Source of the DNA: Nitzschia sp. DOCU1
Lineage: Eukaryota; Bacillariophyta; Bacillariophyceae; Bacillariales; Bacillariaceae
Reading direction: 5' to 3'
Length of the DNA stretch: 64,000 nt
Assembly: GCA_951394045.1 (NCBI GenBank)
Contig: CATOAN010000012.1
Span: 1 to 64,000, forward strand
The position numbers and the translations under genes are program-made. Positions 20,227 to 29,990 of the stretch are shown piece by piece (position 1 is the stretch's first letter; each line of letters opens with the position of its first letter). The notes under the pieces were generated by a model that was not told where the DNA came from, did not search any database, and saw only the letters and a program-made list of their open reading frames with translations.

Positions 20227-21596
20227 GGATTCACCTCTAGGATTTACCGCTTCGACGACTATTTCTGTAGTTAGCCGCCCGGCAATTTTCCTATTCGGCT
20301 CTATTCCAGGGCGCGACGATCGAATAGCAAAACTATGTTCATTTTCGCTATTGCAGTCCATGTAGTAGCTATCAGAATCGCTAGTTTCATTACTACTACT
20401 GTCTGACTGTTTGTTCAGCTGGAAGCTTACTTGCCTTTTGGTTTTGGTTTTACCTTTGTCTTTTCCATCTGGAGCGCCGAGAACATGTTCTCACCGTTGC
20501 GTCTCGGACGCTTGTTCGGACGATCTTTGGCATTGCCAGGGAGATTCCAACACTTGTCGTCAGGGGCCGGATGGAACCTGCCGCAATGCTTACAGGGTTC
20601 CTTTCGGTCCCCCTTCTCGCTCTTTTTGCGGTCGTTGCCTCGCTTTCGTTTCTTGCCGCCGTCCTTGCTTTCACCTTCGGACTTGCTGGCTTCTTTTTTC
20701 TTTTCTTTGTTCTTTTTCTCTTGCCGCATCGCATCGTCGAAGACGTGCTTGGCTTCGAGCTTCTCGAGATACTTATAGTAGTCATCGAGGCTCATAGCGA
20801 AAGGGTCGATGTTAGAGGTGATTAGGTCTCTCTGCCACTCAATCCTCTTCGCCCGATCGAGTATCTCCACGAGTTGGTCGTCGTCGAACGGCTCGCATGT
20901 GGTCTTGTCCTCAGGGATTGGAAAATGGGCCAACATCCTGTTTTGACGTAGGAGCTCAGCACGGAAGTCGGCTAAGGACATCTCCATCATGAAGACGTGG
21001 TAGCGGAGGTACTGCTTTTGGCGCCGATAGGCGTGCTCCGACCCGAAGTAGTCTCTCGACATCGTTTGGATCGTTTCGTTGAATGTGTCTTCAGCCTTCT
21101 CGTTCGGGTCCTTGAATCGCAGGTCCGCAACCTTGTTCGTGAACTTCTCCCTCGCCGTTCCACCCAATAGCATCTGGGCGTACTTGATCTTCTTCTCGCT
21201 GGTGTCCAGGGGGACATCGCGGCTTTCGAACTCATCCGATTCCTTGTCCTTGGGGTCGACCTTGATCTTGATCTTGATCTTCTTGACCTTCTCGTCTTCT
21301 CCAACGATCTCGTCGTCCTCTTTCGGTTTCTCACGATGGAACGGAATCAGAGGAGGGTTAACATGCGCCGCTTGCGTAAACAAGAACGCAACCTTCTTGG
21401 CGTACTCGTGGTTGCTGTAGGCCGTCTTCATAACCTAATATGACTAAAGTATTTATGCGTCTCTGTGGGGTATGGCACGACGTTGACGATTCCGAGTCAA
21501 ATGAGTCAAACATCACGACTACCTTCGGGAATTCCGAGATCATTGTCATTGTCAACTTGGAACGTTCTACTATTCATCCGAACTTGAATTGACAAC
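20130..21596. repeat. 1.5-kb duplicated segment, copy A
   Basis: Matches 23265-24768 in the same orientation with a 37-bp deletion and only a few base changes (for example near 20333, 20370, 20506). The segment covers the element 3 leader, gag and the start of the protease. Confidence 0.9.
20427..21431 (-). pseudogene. Gag of element 3, copy A (37-bp deletion)
   Basis: Starts MKTAYSNHEYAKKVAF and matches copy B (23359-24603) almost base for base. Lys/Glu-rich N-terminus, capsid-like helices (FGSEHAYRRQKQYLRYH), Lys-rich linker and the zinc knuckle CKHCGRFHPAPDDKC. Near 20466 a 37-bp stretch present in copy B is missing between short TCTTT/AGTCT repeats; this shifts the frame and ends the protein early as PKPKGK. 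The rest of the gag-protease frame continues out of frame to 20227. Confidence 0.88.
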
Positions 21597-21788
21597 AAAA
21601 AAATCACTTTGGAGCGAAATGCACGAAGCCCCGTGAAGGTGCGCGATCAGCACTGCCATGCCACAAGAACACAAAAAGGCGGTAAAAGACACGCAACAAG
21701 CGTAATGTCGCTGATCTTGGGGGAGCATGCCATATACCTTAAGTACTAGAAAAGTACTAAGGTTACAACCCCTTTTGCGCATAGGGCA
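21597..21788. repeat. Dispersed repeat with TGCCC end, copy 1
   Basis: 192 bp nearly identical to 29809-29990 (starts AAAAAAATCACTTTGGAGCG, ends CCTTTTGCGCATAGGGCA). It lies between gag copies A and C of element 3. The end, read as TGCCCTATGCGCAAAAGGGG on the minus strand, looks like a transposon terminus. Confidence 0.75.
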
Positions 21789-22168
21789 GTACTGCTTTTG
21801 GCGCCGATAGGCGTGCTCCGACCCGAAGTAGTCTCTCGACATCGTTTGGATCGTTTCGTTGAATGTGTCTTCAGCCTTCTCGTTCGGGTCCTTGAATCGC
21901 AGGTCCGCAACCTTGTTCGTGAACTTCTCCCTCGCCGTTCCTGGTGTCCGCGGCTTTCGAACTCATCCGATTCCTTGTCCTTGGGGTCGACCTTGATCTT
22001 GATCTTGATCTTCTTGACCTTCTCGTCTTCTCCAACGATCTCGTCGTCCTCTTTCGGTTTCTCACGACGGAACGGAATCGGAGGAGGGTTAACATGCGCC
22101 GCTTGCGTAAACAAGAACGCAACCTTCTTGGCGTACTCGAGGTTGCTGTAGGCCGTCTTCATAACCTA
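21789..22168 (-). pseudogene. Third, partial gag copy of element 3
   Basis: Repeats the first 110 or so codons of the element 3 gag (start MKTAYSNLEYAKKVAF at 22162) but lacks about 45 bp in the middle, which shifts the frame, and stops at the dispersed repeat. It is more diverged than copies A and B. Confidence 0.85.
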
Positions 22169-22800
22169 GCGGGAGTTTTAAAACTGTGCCCTATCCTGGG
22201 GGTGACGATAATGAAATAAAGACGATGATAATTGTGAGACCTATGTTACTTCTATTAGATTGACTTCCAACAACAAGATTGACGAGAGGAAAGATTTTCG
22301 TCTTTCAAATATTTGCAACCGGTCGTTCATTTTGTGAACGACTTTCCCCGCGCGTAAATAACGCGCATATATTTATTTATTCGAATATGTCGATTCGCCC
22401 ATAGCGTCGCCTTTAACTAGGCGTCCCAAGTCTTGGCTAGCTACGACTCCTCGATACCCATGGTCTGAATTATTTCCTTGTCCTAAATACATCTCCTTTC
22501 TTAGGCGATGAATATTTACTACTTAGATTGTAGGCATGCCGTTGGCAAGGGACTCTATGAGTTAGTCGAATGTTATTATGCAATATACTACAGAGCGCGT
22601 TCATGTGCAACGCTGCGACTCCTTGGATCGTTGCGTCGGTGCGCCGTCCGCGACGACGTCACCGTTTGTTCGCGTCCGTGTCCGTTAGCCGTCTGTACAT
22701 CATCCGTCTGGCGGACGACTCCGTTCGTCTACGACTACTAAGACTACCAGCCTTTGTGACTAAAAGGACTAAACTATTTATGCGTCTCTGTGGGGTATGG
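22169..22800. other. AT-rich non-coding stretch, possible LTR remnant
   Basis: No gene. The last 45 bp (ATTTATGCGTCTCTGTGGGG...) repeat the leader found right of gag copies A and B, so part of this stretch may be old element 3 LTR or leader. A short GTTCATTTTGTGAAC hairpin occurs near 22324. Confidence 0.5.
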
Positions 22801-22804
22801 CAAA

Positions 22805-23264
22805 TCCGAACAGGAGGTCGATCTGTCTTTGTAGTAGACTAACTATGACGTTCCACTAGGGTTCCTTGGAAGTCGTCAGCTACTCTGGAATAAAGTATAG
22901 TAATTCCAATGTCGTCAAGGTGCCAGATCTTAGCTGACACTGACACTAGGATCGCATCGGCATATGAATCCTCGGAGTCGCCTGCGATGTTGTCATCATA
23001 CGATGTCACAATGCTGTCATCACACGACGTCACGTCTTGGCTGACGTTGTCGTTAGGTTATGGGCCTTGTCCGAGGATGTCCGAGACTGGCCTTGTATCC
23101 GCGTTCGTGTACGGTGCGCTCGTCATGCTACGTCACTGCGCATGACTAAGTAGACTACTAGTTAAGACTACATTCGTTCGAACGAGTCGACGTGTAAAGC
23201 AGTGTACTGCACTCGCCCCCATGACAAAGGGACAGGGCTTCAACTATGAAAGGGATGTATGTTG
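22805..23264 (-). repeat. Partial LTR plus 3' end of an element-2-type copy
   Basis: 22805-23211 matches the LTR at 36087-36633 and, more distantly, element 2; it ends TACTGCA. 23212-23264 is the polypurine tract and last bases of an element-2-type pol. It is joined directly to the protease of gag copy B at 23265, so this is a rearrangement breakpoint. Confidence 0.8.
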
Positions 23265-24768
23265 CTCGTTTCCCAGTGGGAACGAGCTGGCTAAGCGTCA
23301 CAAAGTTCTTAAGAACAATGGAACGACTAGTACCCGTATCTAGAAGGGTTCTAAGGACTTAGGATTCACCTCTAGGATTTACCGCTTCGACGACTATTTC
23401 TGTAGTTAGCCGCCCGGCAATTTTCCTATTCGGCTCTATTCCAGGGCGCGACGTTCGAATAGCAAAACTATGTTCATTTTCGCTATTGCAGTCCATGTAG
23501 TCGCTATCAGAATCGCTAGTTTCATTACTACTACTGTCTGACTGTTTGTTCAGCTGGAAGCTTACTTGCCTTTTGGTTTTGGTTTTACCTTTGTCTTTCT
23601 TAGACTGTTTCTTGGCGAGGGCTTTGACGACAGTCTCCATCTGGAGCGCCGAGAACATGTTCTCACCGTTGCGTCTTGGACGCTTGTTCGGACGATCTTT
23701 GGCATTGCCAGGGAGATTCCAACACTTGTCGTCAGGGGCCGGATGGAACCTGCCGCAATGCTTACAGGGTTCCTTTCGGTCCCCCTTCTCGCTCTTTTTG
23801 CGGTCGTTGCCTCGCTTTCGTTTCTTGCCGCCGTCCTTGCTTTCACCTTCGGACTTGCTGGCTTCTTTTTTCTTTTCTTTGTTCTTTTTCTCTTGCCGCA
23901 TCGCATCGTCGAAGACGTGCTTGGCTTCGAGCTTCTCGAGATACTTATAGTAGTCATCGAGGCTCATAGCGAAAGGGTCGATGTTAGAGGTGATTAGGTC
24001 TCTCTGCCACTCAATCCTCTTCGCCCGATCGAGTATCTCCACGAGTTGGTCGTCGTCGAACGGCTCGCATGTGGTCTTGTCCTCAGGGATTGGAAAATGG
24101 GCCAACATCCTGTTTTGACGTAGGAGCTCAGCACGGAAGTCGGCTAAGGACATCTCCATCATGAAGACGTGGTAGCGGAGGTACTGCTTTTGGCGCCGAT
24201 AGGCGTGCTCCGACCCGAAGTAGTCTCTCGACATCGTTTGGATCGTTTCGTTGAATGTGTCTTCAGCCTTCTCGTTCGGGTCCTTGAATCGCAGGTCCGC
24301 AACCTTGTTCGTGAACTTCTCCCTCGCCGTTCCACCCAATAGCATCTGGGCGTACTTGATCTTCTTCTCGCTGGTGTCCAGGGGGACATCGCGGCTTTCG
24401 AACTCATCCGATTCCTTGTCCTTGGGGTCGACCTTGATCTTGATCTTGATCTTCTTGACCTTCTCGTCTTCTCCAACGATCTCGTCGTCCTCTTTCGGTT
24501 TCTCACGATGGAACGGAATCAGAGGAGGGTTAACATGCGCCGCTTGCGTAAACAAGAACGCAACCTTCTTGGCGTACTCGTGGTTGCTGTAGGCCGTCTT
24601 CATAACCTAATATGACTAAAGTATTTATGCGTCTCTGTGGGGTATGGCACGACGTTGACGATTCCGAGTCAAATGAGTCAAACATCACGACTACCTTCGG
24701 GAATTCCGAGATCATTGTCATTGTCAACTTGGAACGTTCTACTATTCATCCGAACTTGAATTGACAAC
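23265..24768. repeat. 1.5-kb duplicated segment, copy B
   Basis: Same segment as 20130-21596, without the 37-bp deletion. Both copies end at GACAAC. Confidence 0.9.
23359..24603 (-). CDS. Gag of element 3, copy B
   Basis: 414 residues, ATG at 24603. Acidic and basic N-terminal part, capsid-like centre, zinc knuckle CKHCGRFHPAPDDKC, and a C-terminal extension that runs without a break into the protease leader (IVVEAVNPRGES). TAA then precedes VLRTLLDTGTS, the protease active site. In this family gag and protease were probably one frame and the TAA is a later nonsense change. Copy A carries the same TAA, so the change predates the duplication. Pol beyond the protease is absent here. Confidence 0.85.
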   Translation of the reverse strand: MKTAYSNHEYAKKVAFLFTQAAHVNPPLIPFHREKPKEDDEIVGEDEKVKKIKIKIKVDPKDKESDEFESRDVPLDTSEKKIKYAQMLLGGTAREKFTNKVADLRFKDPNEKAEDTFNETIQTMSRDYFGSEHAYRRQKQYLRYHVFMMEMSLADFRAELLRQNRMLAHFPIPEDKTTCEPFDDDQLVEILDRAKRIEWQRDLITSNIDPFAMSLDDYYKYLEKLEAKHVFDDAMRQEKKNKEKKKEASKSEGESKDGGKKRKRGNDRKKSEKGDRKEPCKHCGRFHPAPDDKCWNLPGNAKDRPNKRPRRNGENMFSALQMETVVKALAKKQSKKDKGKTKTKRQVSFQLNKQSDSSSNETSDSDSDYMDCNSENEHSFAIRTSRPGIEPNRKIAGRLTTEIVVEAVNPRGES

Positions 24769-24780
24769 ATCCAGATGCTC

Positions 24781-25178
24781 TGCACTACATCTAGTTGTCA
24801 AGAAGGTAAGACATGCTCGTCCCTAACTAGCAGTGTTGTGTTTCTTTGTGACTGCTCTAGTTAGTGACGCCTAGCATCCTATGACCTTCTAACATGTATA
24901 GCATGACCCTAGGTCCTGACGCCTAGCGTTAAAACTAGCATCAAGATAGACATAGTCGTCGCCTCGCTCCGACCATATATGTGTCGCACTTTCTGTGCGC
25001 AAGCGCGCCATCCGGCATGCTCGACGACGTCACGTGGCCTCTGTGTCCGTCCGTCGGCAGTATATATTTGTACATACGTATGTTAGGTTAGATGCTATGC
25101 GTTATAGCTAGTCCTGTTAGTCTACATTAGTCCTGTTAGTCCTGTCACGCCGTTTCAGGCATTATCGTGCCTACTGCA
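24781..25178 (-). repeat. LTR of the element 4 family
   Basis: 398 bp, TGCACTACATC...GCCTACTGCA on the plus strand. From 24792 on it matches 33433-33821 closely. No gag or pol is attached on its left. Confidence 0.82.
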
Positions 25179-25339
25179 TGAGGATAACGTGGACTTCGTG
25201 GTGTCTGAACTGAAACGGTTGATTAGTGTGTTCAACACAATCGAGAATCCAACAATGGAGACAGTGAATGAAGCTTTGTCGGAAACACATTCATGTATTA
25301 GTGCAAAGGTGCTGTGCCAGATGGGCAAATTTCGTTTGT
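25179..25339. other. Unknown 160-bp insert between LTR pieces
   Basis: Open on the plus strand (VVSELKRLISVFNTIENPTM...), helical in look, no known family. It sits between a complete LTR and a second 99-bp LTR end. Confidence 0.4.
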
Positions 25340-25438
25340 ATGATAGGTTAGATGCTATGCGTTATAGCTAGTCCTGTTAGTCTACATTAGTCCTGTTAGT
25401 CCTGTCGCGCCTTTTCAGGCATTATCGTGCCTACTGCA
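25340..25438 (-). repeat. Truncated 3' LTR of element 4
   Basis: The 99 bp match the last bases of the LTRs at 24781 and 33302. In the uninterrupted element it was followed by the polypurine tract now seen at 26593-26603. Confidence 0.8.
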
Positions 25439-25451
25439 CTCGCCCCCCTGA

Positions 25452-26363
25452 GACGCGGCGACATGGCCCTCTTTGAAATCCTACCTCAGCCAACGATCCG
25501 ACTGGGACCCACACCTGGCCGATAGCGTCGACTGGGCTGCCCACAGTGGCGCCCTCTCGGCCCACCGCACCCACCAGTCAATTTTGGTAAAACATCTGTT
25601 CCGCCATGCACCGACAGATCACATTGCACACCGTAACGATAAGAGGAAAGATCCATCGTGTTTCTCCTGCAATGCTGAAATGGAAGACAACAATCATATC
25701 GTGAGGTGCCCTGGAAACACGGCCGCCACATGGCGTACAGACTACCTCAAGAGCATCGATGACATCCTATCCGTCCCTCGATTATCCAGCGACCCGTGGC
25801 TTATTAAGATCATGAAAGAAGGCATGGAACAATGGCTTATCGAGATCGGAGCCTCTCTACCCCCCGCTCCGTATCCTGAGAAATACCACCAATTGGTTCG
25901 GGAACAAAATGAAATGGGATGGGATCAGCCACTCCGCGGACACCTCTCAGCCCGCTGGAGCCGTCTTCAACAAGATCACCTATCAACAACCAACGGCACG
26001 GGGACAGGAACCTCAGGACGCGCATGGTCCAAATCACTCGCAACACACGGCGTCACATGGTGGTTAAAAATTTGGAAATCTCGGAATGAGGTCAGATTTG
26101 GAAGCACTCCAGCCGATATTAAGGAACGACATCGCCGTCAGATTCACCGTGAACTCACCATACTATAATCACAACGACCGAACATGCGGGACATCGACCG
26201 ATACATCTTCCTTCCATCGGTGGAAGCCCACATGGCCACCACGCCTGACGACAATCTCCCATTGCAGAACTGGATCAATCTTAATGAGCCAGCTATCCGT
26301 CGCAGCATTCGTGCAAGAGAAGCCAACCCACCACCGCCGCCACCCCCACTACCGCCACCTTAG
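25452..26363 (+). pseudogene. C-terminal part of LINE-like polyprotein
   Basis: The frame is open from the first base of the insert (DAATWPSLKSYLSQRSDWD) to TAA at 26166, then in the same frame to TAG at 26361. It aligns by eye with the product at 53784-55236: shared LVKHL, APT-IAHRN, CPSC/CFSC, HxxRCPG, AWRT, YHQL-ES/REQN, GW. The Cys/His part (FSCNAEMEDNNHIVRCPG) is a zinc knuckle of the C-H type known in RNase H-bearing non-LTR elements. The end is Pro-rich. Dead because RT and endonuclease are absent. Confidence 0.82.
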
Positions 26364-26583
26364 AAAAGAAATGAAAAATCAGAAAAGAAAGAAAAGGAGC
26401 AATCCATTGAAAGAACATAAACACCAAGAAAACAACCCCGAACATCAAATAAAAATAATGGGGTGAACAGTAGTTAAATAGTCCTCGCGGATTCCGATCC
26501 ACCGGGAACGCGGGTCGACCGACGTATCGGTTTGCCGATGCGATCGGTGCGGCAGCGTTTAATAAATAAGACCTCTTAACCCC
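25452..26583 (+). mobile_element. 5'-truncated LINE-like insertion with 22-bp target duplication
   Basis: The 22 bp containing ACTGCACTCGCCCCCCTGA occur at 25430-25451 and again at 26584-26605, at both ends of this 1.13-kb insert. Long target duplications and 5' truncation are the mark of target-primed reverse transcription. The target was the LTR-polypurine junction of element 4. The 3' part ends in an AT-rich TTTAATAAATAAG region without a clear poly(A). Confidence 0.88.
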
Positions 26584-26592
26584 CCTACTGCA

Positions 26593-26603
26593 CTCGCCCC
26601 CCT
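26593..26603 (-). other. Polypurine tract of element 4
   Basis: CAGGGGGGCGAG on the minus strand next to TGCAGTAGG; it now lies in the right-hand target duplication of the LINE-like insert. Confidence 0.65.
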
Positions 26604-26620
26604 GATCGAAGCCGTTAATC

Positions 26621-27926
26621 CTACGACTTATACGGGACGATCTGTCTTATGTTAAGTCTCTCGATAATGTTACCGAAGCGTAGTGTGACCGTGCCATTTG
26701 CATGTACTCGTTCAATAGTACAAGGACCCTCACGTTTGGGTTCTACCTTGTTTGGGTCAGCTACTAGCTTCAGCACACGGTCGCCCACTGCGTAGTCGTG
26801 TTCGACGCATCGTTCATTTTCTCTTTTGTTGTTTTCAGCAATTCGTCGCTGCTTTTGTTCCTCGATCATCTGCCAATCCGCCTGATGTTGGATCGGAAAG
26901 ATCATGTCTCGGCCGAACACCAATTGTCCTGGTGTCGCCTTGAGTGTCGTGTGATAAGTACTCCGAATCCCGAACCATACGGCGCTCACCAGTCCAGCGA
27001 ACGGTTTGTCGTCATCGACGTTGTCGAAGTTGAAGGTGCGAATCATGTTCCCAATGGTATCATGTACTCTCTCGAGAATGGCGTTCGACTGGGGATTTCG
27101 CTTTGATGAAGGCTTCGCCTTGATCGCATATTCGTTCTTAATTAACTCTTGAAATTCGGCCTTGAACTCGGGGCCTGCATCATATGTGATGAGCTCCGGC
27201 CAAGGATATCGCGAGAGCCATTGCTTTTCTACCATGTTCGCGATGTTGTCGGCTTGTTTGTTCTTGAAGGATATCGCGAGAGCCATTGCTTTTCTACCAT
27301 GTTCGCGATGTTGTCGGCTTGTTTGTTCTTGATCTCTGTCATCTCGAACCATCCTGTCGCAGGATCAATAAACGTTAGTGCCATGAATTCTAGCGGCTTC
27401 TTTCCTTTTCGTCTGATCTTATAGGGCCAATCGTGTCAACACACAAATGTTCCCATGGTTGGGCCTCTGCGAGCTTCTCTGGAAGCTTCCGGTACTTAAG
27501 CCTTTTCGTTTTACCCTTTTGACATGGGTCGCAACGTTGAACTACTTTCTTAACGTCGGCTTTAATACCTGGCCAATAGAGATGCTGGGCAATTGTTTCT
27601 GCCGTTCGTAATTCTCCTGGGTGCATTAAGTATTCGTGGTACCAATTGATGACATGGTTCCGTAGTATGCGCGGAATGTAAATCTTATCCTTATAGCAAA
27701 TCAGCTGTTCGCCCCCACGGAATATCTTCCGTGTGACTTCCGGTTGAGATTCCGTGAGCTGTTGCATTTGCAAATCCCGTTGTTGATACTCAGCAATGAC
27801 GCGAAAGCTCAAGGGGAAGAGGTCGGCTGGAAGCCTATCTCCCGCGAAGAGTTCGTGCGCTTGTTCTCGCGTTGGCGCACTGACCGGAACAACTGGAGTA
27901 TCAGAACGAGGATAGCGGCTGAGCAC
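26621..27926 (-). pseudogene. Integrase of element 4 (frameshifted)
   Basis: 27390-27926 holds the end of RNase H (VVADVLSRYP on the frame upstream), the zinc domain WYHEYLMHPGELR...CDPCQKGKTK and the core start VDTIGPI. A missing base at about 27420 (GPI-RSDEK instead of GPYKIRRKGKK) shifts the frame. A 65-bp tandem duplication (27202-27266 and 27267-27331) shifts it again. 26621-27300 carries YDAGPEFKAEF, NAILERVHDTIG and the C-terminal part with PYKS. Non-functional. Confidence 0.85.
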
Positions 27927-28241
27927 GTCAGCGACGACGTTGTTGATGCCTTGCCATACAAAAAATGCAACGGTATATGCAACTCCGTAGATTCAGTACT
28001 AAGCCCACGAACGTACAAAAGCCTACTGACCTTACGACGCCATCGGAAAAACCCAAGTCTTTTCTTGTTGGCAACAATATCGGCGGCGACGACCAGTCCT
28101 CCTATAGGGATGACAATGATGACCAGTGAACAAATAACAGTTACCTTGATGAAGCATGCCTCTGGCTAGGACTGAGCGAAGTAGCTACAATAGCAGCAGT
28201 CAAGCCGAGACCAGGGTTCTCAACAGCTGTAAACAACGCTG

Positions 28242-28565
28242 ATGTCCTCACCCGCGCTCGAGGCGGAGGAAGGCAACGATCCTCGGTCGGTAACATTGAC
28301 CGAGCATGATTCCCAGCAAGCCCCCATGAGTCTACATAGCGAATCCAGTCTGTCCATGTCTTCACTCGCCATCACTCCTCGGGATACTGATGCTGGGGCT
28401 GCAAATGGTGCAAGTGACGATTTCCTGAAATCGTTGTCCACTCATGGCTTCAGTGGCATACTCATCAATCCTTCAAATGCTTTACAAAACAAGGATAGCA
28501 TGATGAAGATAGTCGCAGAGCTTCCCTATCCCACCTACCAAATTGACGAAAAGGCAATGATCTGA
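28242..28565 (+). pseudogene. Ser-rich fragment, possibly 5' part of the captured gene
   Basis: 107 codons rich in Ser, Ala and Asp (SLHSESSLSMSSLAITPRD). I do not recognise it. Its position and strand, upstream of the ATPase fragment, make it a possible upstream exon remnant of the same captured gene. Confidence 0.3.
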
Positions 28566-28762
28566 GTGATTTGACAATTGACAAGCTGGGTTTTACTTCT
28601 TTGAAGAATTGGATGTATGGAAGATCGCAAGAAATGGCTCAACTACAAAGCATCTGGGACAATCAATGCAATGCTAGTAGCGATGGACAACAGCAATGAC
28701 GAGAGTTTATTGTCATCAAGGGGTTCATCCGTATCATTTTCTCGCACTTTGAGCCGCTTATA

Positions 28763-29116
28763 ATGGTCCTTGATGATTTACAATGGGCCGACGCTTCATC
28801 CTTACAGTTTCTTTGGACTGATTCGCAGACACCCAAGCTTGTGATTGTAGCCATTTACTGCTCCCAAGAAGTAGCCGACGAGACCCATGTGCTCCATAAA
28901 TGCTTGGTCCAGTTAGAAGCTAAGGCGCAACAAGAAGACTCTGGAGACTTTTTCATCACGACCATCGAAATCGGAATTTTCAATGTAGCTACCATTCAAG
29001 AAGTCATCAAAGACCTGTTATCCGTGGACGACGACTCAAGTCAACGAGTGTTTCATCTGGCGCAACTCTGCCACAAAAAGAGACTGGCGTCAAAGATTAA
29101 AAACTCTATACTGTAG
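28763..29116 (+). pseudogene. Fragment of a STAND/AAA-type ATPase gene
   Basis: The segment MVLDDLQWADASSLQFL is the Walker B region typical of large AAA_16-type ATPases linked to kinases or cyclases, followed by VIVAIYCSQEVADETHVL as in those proteins. The frame is open a short way upstream (FSHFEPL). The Walker A loop is absent, and the frame leaves the family and stops at 29116. It is probably a host gene piece carried by the 2-kb insertion. Confidence 0.6.
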
Positions 29117-29539
29117 CTACATCGTCAAGGTAGTAGCTTCTAACTGGCTAGCATGCACTCTTTGCTGCTTTGATAGTAGCTAGCTATGATAGTAGACAGA
29201 AAGAGAAGAAGTTAGGGGGTACGGATGGCGGGGACAACTCGTCGCAATTTGGCAGTATACCGTTTGCCTTTTCATCATCACATACACCTACATTCGGTTG
29301 CATTTTCTTTGGGCCCCGTGCTATTTTTCCGCGATAGGGTTGTATTTACGTGGATCAGAATGCAACTCCACATGCTACTTTTGTAGCATTTCGGTACCCC
29401 AGCTTCGCTCTATTCGATGGTCGGCATACTTCAATTTTTGATGGCGTATGACGACGTAGACTTCGTTGATGGCCTACCAGAAAATACTACACCGGTTGCA
29501 TTTTACAACCCCTTTTGCGCATAGGGCATAGTGAATTCA

Positions 29540-29808
29540 CTGCCGCTCTACGTAGGATTCTACACAAAAGTAGAAAAATTCAGTAGAGGAGGGGTACAAA
29601 CAGACTCGCAGAAAGACGAGGTCTGAGGTTCGAATCCATAGCAAAAAATGGAGCCCTCACAAAAAGGGGGGATAGAGAACCACCCCACGAATGCAAAAGA
29701 AAGCGGGGGAAGAAAAATCTGAAAAAAGGGGGCAGCCCACCCAACCCACCCAAAAATATGGGGGAGTGACGAGGACACCCAAGCAACGCGTGACACCACT
29801 GCGCAGGG
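29540..29808. other. Purine-rich non-coding stretch with a B-box-like site
   Basis: GAGGTTCGAATCC at 29625-29637 matches the RNA polymerase III B box, but I see no A box at the right distance. It may be the 3' half of a tRNA-derived sequence. Confidence 0.3.
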
Positions 29809-29990
29809 AAAAAAATCACTTTGGAGCGAAATGCACGAAGCCCCGTGAAGGTGCGCGATCAGCACTGCCATGCCACAAGAGCACAAAAAGGCGGTAAAAA
29901 GACACGCAACAAGCGTAATTGGGGGAGCATGCCATATACCTTAAGTACTAGAAAAGTACTAAGGTTACAACCCCTTTTGCGCATAGGGCA
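29809..29990. repeat. Dispersed repeat with TGCCC end, copy 2
   Basis: Nearly identical to 21597-21788. The outer 24 bp (ACAACCCCTTTTGCGCATAGGGCA) also occur alone at 29504-29527. Confidence 0.8.

Larger units (their letters stand above)
27966..29990. mobile_element. 2-kb insertion in RNase H of element 4
   Basis: The element 4 frame reads ...EYVANIEYIKG up to 29991 and resumes ...INNVVADVLSR at 27962, with AAGGC repeated at both joints (a likely 5-bp target duplication). The ends read TGCCATACAAAAAATGCAAC and TGCCCTATGCGCAAAAGGGG inward, imperfect inverted termini. Inside lie an ATPase gene fragment, several ATGCAACT/TTGCATTTT motifs and the 182-bp dispersed repeat. No transposase is visible, so it would be non-autonomous. 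Confidence 0.65.

Noticed and set aside
20431..20825. Plus-strand hydrophobic frames over element 3 gag (also 23566-23997)
   Set aside because: Antisense of Lys/Glu-rich gag codons gives Phe/Leu-rich shadows.
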